A stretch of DNA of 5,864 nucleotides. Source: an uncultured Eubacteriales bacterium. GTDB taxonomy: Bacteria; Bacillota; Clostridia; Lachnospirales; Lachnospiraceae. Positions within the stretch are counted from its first letter, which is position 1; every line of letters begins with the position of its first letter. The notes under the pieces were generated by a model. The model ran no database searches and was not told the DNA's origin. It saw nothing but the letters and a program-made list of their open reading frames with translations. The stretch covers positions 1-5,864 of the forward strand of contig OMSN01000111.1 of NCBI GenBank assembly GCA_900313765.1, given 5' to 3'. The translations under genes were made by a program, and so were the position numbers. Below are positions 4,585 through 5,864 of the stretch, one piece after another.

Positions 4585-5625
4585 CTAAGAAACGATTTCG
4601 AATTGCAGCTCAGAACTGAAAGTATCTCTCAGTCCTGCCGTCACCGTGATACTGCCGTCCTCTTCCACCAGGATCGCGTCAAAAACATCCCGATGCCGGT
4701 CCCAGTACGCAAGCGCCTCTTCCCGCCCCATCACAAACAGTGCGGTGGACAATCCGTCTGCAAGGCACCCATCCGGGCTGACGATCGTCACGCTGATCAG
4801 GCCGCTGTCTGCCGGCATCCCGGTTTCGGGATCCAGGATATGGTGATAGGTGATCCCGTCTTCTTCAAAGTACCGCTCATATCCGCCTGATGTGATGACA
4901 GCCTCGTCTGCCGCCTCCACGATCCCTGTCAGTTCCGCCTTTGCAAGAGCCGGAAGGGATGTGTCCGGATTCCGGATCCCGACCCTCCAGGGAGAGCCAT
5001 CGGTCTTGGTATGGAATGTTTCCACATTGCCTCCCAGTGATACCAGTCCGGCTGTGATCCCGTATTCCCGGAAGATCTCCATTATGCGGTCGGATGCATA
5101 CCCTTTCGCGATACCGCCCAGGTCAATCTGCATCTCTTCCGGGAGGGTGAATGTACTCTCCCCGTCATATTCCAGCCGCCCGGCATCCACATGCTCCAGC
5201 AGTTCCTCCAGCCGCTGCCGGGAAGGCACCTTGAACTCACCTGTTGTAAATCCCCATTCTTCCATCAGCGGATAGACCGTGATATCAAATGCGCGGCCCG
5301 TATCTGTACTGATCTCCAGTGCTTTCTGCAGCAGCCGGGAGGTGTCTTTATCCAGTTCCACGTTCTCATTACGGTTCAGTCTGGAGACAACGCTGTCTTC
5401 ATTTCCCACACTCCACAGAGCATCCAGTTTCTGTATCTCCTCCAGAGAAGCATCCACTGCTTCTTTCGCATTTTCCCCGGTCGCAGAGACGGTCATGTAG
5501 GTATCCATGGCGAAGATCTCCCCTGTCTGTGTCGGAAGGTCTTTCCCCCATACTGTACTGCTGCCTGACAAAATTCCTGCAGTGGTCAGCACTGCCCACA
5601 GTATATAAGGTCTTGATGTTGTCAT
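4585..5625 (-). CDS. apbE: FAD:protein FMN transferase, exported (ApbE family)
   Basis: A 346-residue ApbE. The family splits FAD and links the FMN moiety covalently, via its phosphate, to Thr or Ser of extracytoplasmic redox proteins such as RnfG/NqrC and FMN-binding-domain proteins, using Mg2+. Signatures are complete: FAMDTYM (38-44), GRAFDITVYPLMEEWGF (110-126), IDLGGIAKGYASDR (167-180), SLGGNVE (196-202), ITSGGYERYF (244-253), YHHILDPETG (260-269) and LADGLSTALFVMG (288-300), which holds Asp290 and Thr294 of the metal site. The N-terminus is a hydrophobic export signal (about 6-26). Most Gram-positive ApbE proteins are lipoproteins, but here the lipobox-like LSGS (19-22) has Ser where Cys is expected; VWG-K (25-28) could serve as a signal peptidase I site. 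I chose ATG 5625, ten bases after GGAGG. A longer frame from 5778 would overlap the upstream gene and bury the signal sequence. The Gx-transporter-like gene ends 68 bases upstream. Confidence 0.95.
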   Translation of the reverse strand: MTTSRPYILWAVLTTAGILSGSSTVWGKDLPTQTGEIFAMDTYMTVSATGENAKEAVDASLEEIQKLDALWSVGNEDSVVSRLNRNENVELDKDTSRLLQKALEISTDTGRAFDITVYPLMEEWGFTTGEFKVPSRQRLEELLEHVDAGRLEYDGESTFTLPEEMQIDLGGIAKGYASDRIMEIFREYGITAGLVSLGGNVETFHTKTDGSPWRVGIRNPDTSLPALAKAELTGIVEAADEAVITSGGYERYFEEDGITYHHILDPETGMPADSGLISVTIVSPDGCLADGLSTALFVMGREEALAYWDRHRDVFDAILVEEDGSITVTAGLRDTFSSELQFEIVS

Positions 5626-5635
5626 CTCTGTTCTT

Positions 5636-5640
5636 CCTCC
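5636..5640 (-). promoter_or_regulatory. Ribosome binding site deciding the apbE start
   Basis: GGAGG followed by AAGAA lies ten bases before the ATG at 5625 and directly precedes the signal sequence. It favours this start over in-frame ATGs at 5652, 5679 and 5778. Confidence 0.6.
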
Positions 5641-5693
5641 ATTCCGGATCATCCTGCCCCGGGATCTTCCGGCGGACATCCGCGCGGCGTGAT

Positions 5694-5864
5694 TCAGATA
5701 AGATTCCGGGGAAGCCGGTTCACGATCTGGCCGCTGATCAGGCCAACCACCGCGCCTGCTGCGATACCGCTGAGCCATAATACCGGGAGATAGTAGGCGG
5801 CATACCCGCTGCCCAGTACGATCACGGCCACGATCACCTGCCCCACATTGTGAAACACGCCTCC
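5694..5864 (-). CDS. Gx transporter/heptaprenyl diphosphate synthase component I-like membrane protein, C-terminal end
   Basis: Only the last 56 codons are in the window; the 5' part lies beyond the right edge. The visible part starts with GGVFHNVGQVIVAVIVLGSG, matching the conserved G-x-F-H-N-x-G-Q segment of this family. It continues with YYLPVLWLSGIAAGAVVGLI, a second hydrophobic span, and a short basic tail. The protein is thus a polytopic membrane protein. The family name comes from a heptaprenyl diphosphate synthase component, but members resemble ECF-type or ion-coupled transporter subunits and their role is not settled. In Clostridia such genes are often found beside apbE and other membrane flavoprotein genes, which fits this neighbourhood. 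The TGA at 5694-5696 is followed by a 68-base spacer with no convincing terminator, so cotranscription with apbE is likely. Confidence 0.75.
   Translation of the reverse strand, partial: GGVFHNVGQVIVAVIVLGSGYAAYYLPVLWLSGIAAGAVVGLISGQIVNRLPRNLI

Noticed and set aside
5672..5683. GC-rich inverted repeat GCGGA/TCCGC between the Gx-like gene and apbE as a terminator.
   Set aside because: Five-base arms with a two-base centre and no T-run; more likely chance in a GC-rich spacer.
5626..5778. Longer apbE start at 5778 adding 51 residues.
   Set aside because: It would overlap the Gx-like gene by about 85 bases, gives an Arg-rich N-terminus with no family similarity, and would bury the export signal. 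The ATG at 5625 has GGAGG upstream.

Overview
All supported genes lie on the minus strand, so transcription runs from high to low coordinates. The window looks like the chromosome of an anaerobic Firmicute, most likely Lachnospiraceae or a close Clostridia relative. This rests on AGGAGG-type ribosome binding sites, a moderately GC-rich coding style, and an ApbE flavinyltransferase beside a Gx-transporter-type membrane protein. The taxon is an inference; no rRNA or other marker gene is present. I see no tRNA, CRISPR array, insertion sequence or other mobile element.

Right half, about 5864 to 3800: a flavin and membrane block read right to left. It begins with the C-terminal end of a Gx transporter/heptaprenyl diphosphate synthase component I-like membrane protein, cut by the window edge. 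Next come an exported FAD:protein FMN transferase (ApbE), a 45-residue single-span membrane protein that appears to use a TTG start, and an HD-domain phosphohydrolase. Gaps of about 20-70 bases suggest an operon. A GC-rich hairpin followed by a short T-run closes it. ApbE flavinylates extracytoplasmic redox proteins. No target protein is visible here.

Left half, about 3680 to 1: a signalling block. A promoter-like site precedes a PAS + class III nucleotide cyclase + possible PilZ-like protein. Its stop codon overlaps the start of a STAS anti-anti-sigma-factor-like protein. Five bases after the STAS stop comes a metal-dependent TIM-barrel protein of the xylose isomerase-like/endonuclease IV superfamily. 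About 105 bases further on, behind its own promoter-like site and a striking 21-bp near-palindrome, starts a protein with two tandem cyclic-nucleotide-binding domains that runs off the left edge. The neighbourhood therefore contains a predicted maker of a cyclic nucleotide, a predicted binder of one, and a partner-switching-type STAS protein. The simplest reading is a cyclic-nucleotide-linked signalling cassette. The cyclase carries Glu and Gly at the two base-selecting positions rather than the adenylate-cyclase Lys and Asp/Thr, so its product may not be cAMP.
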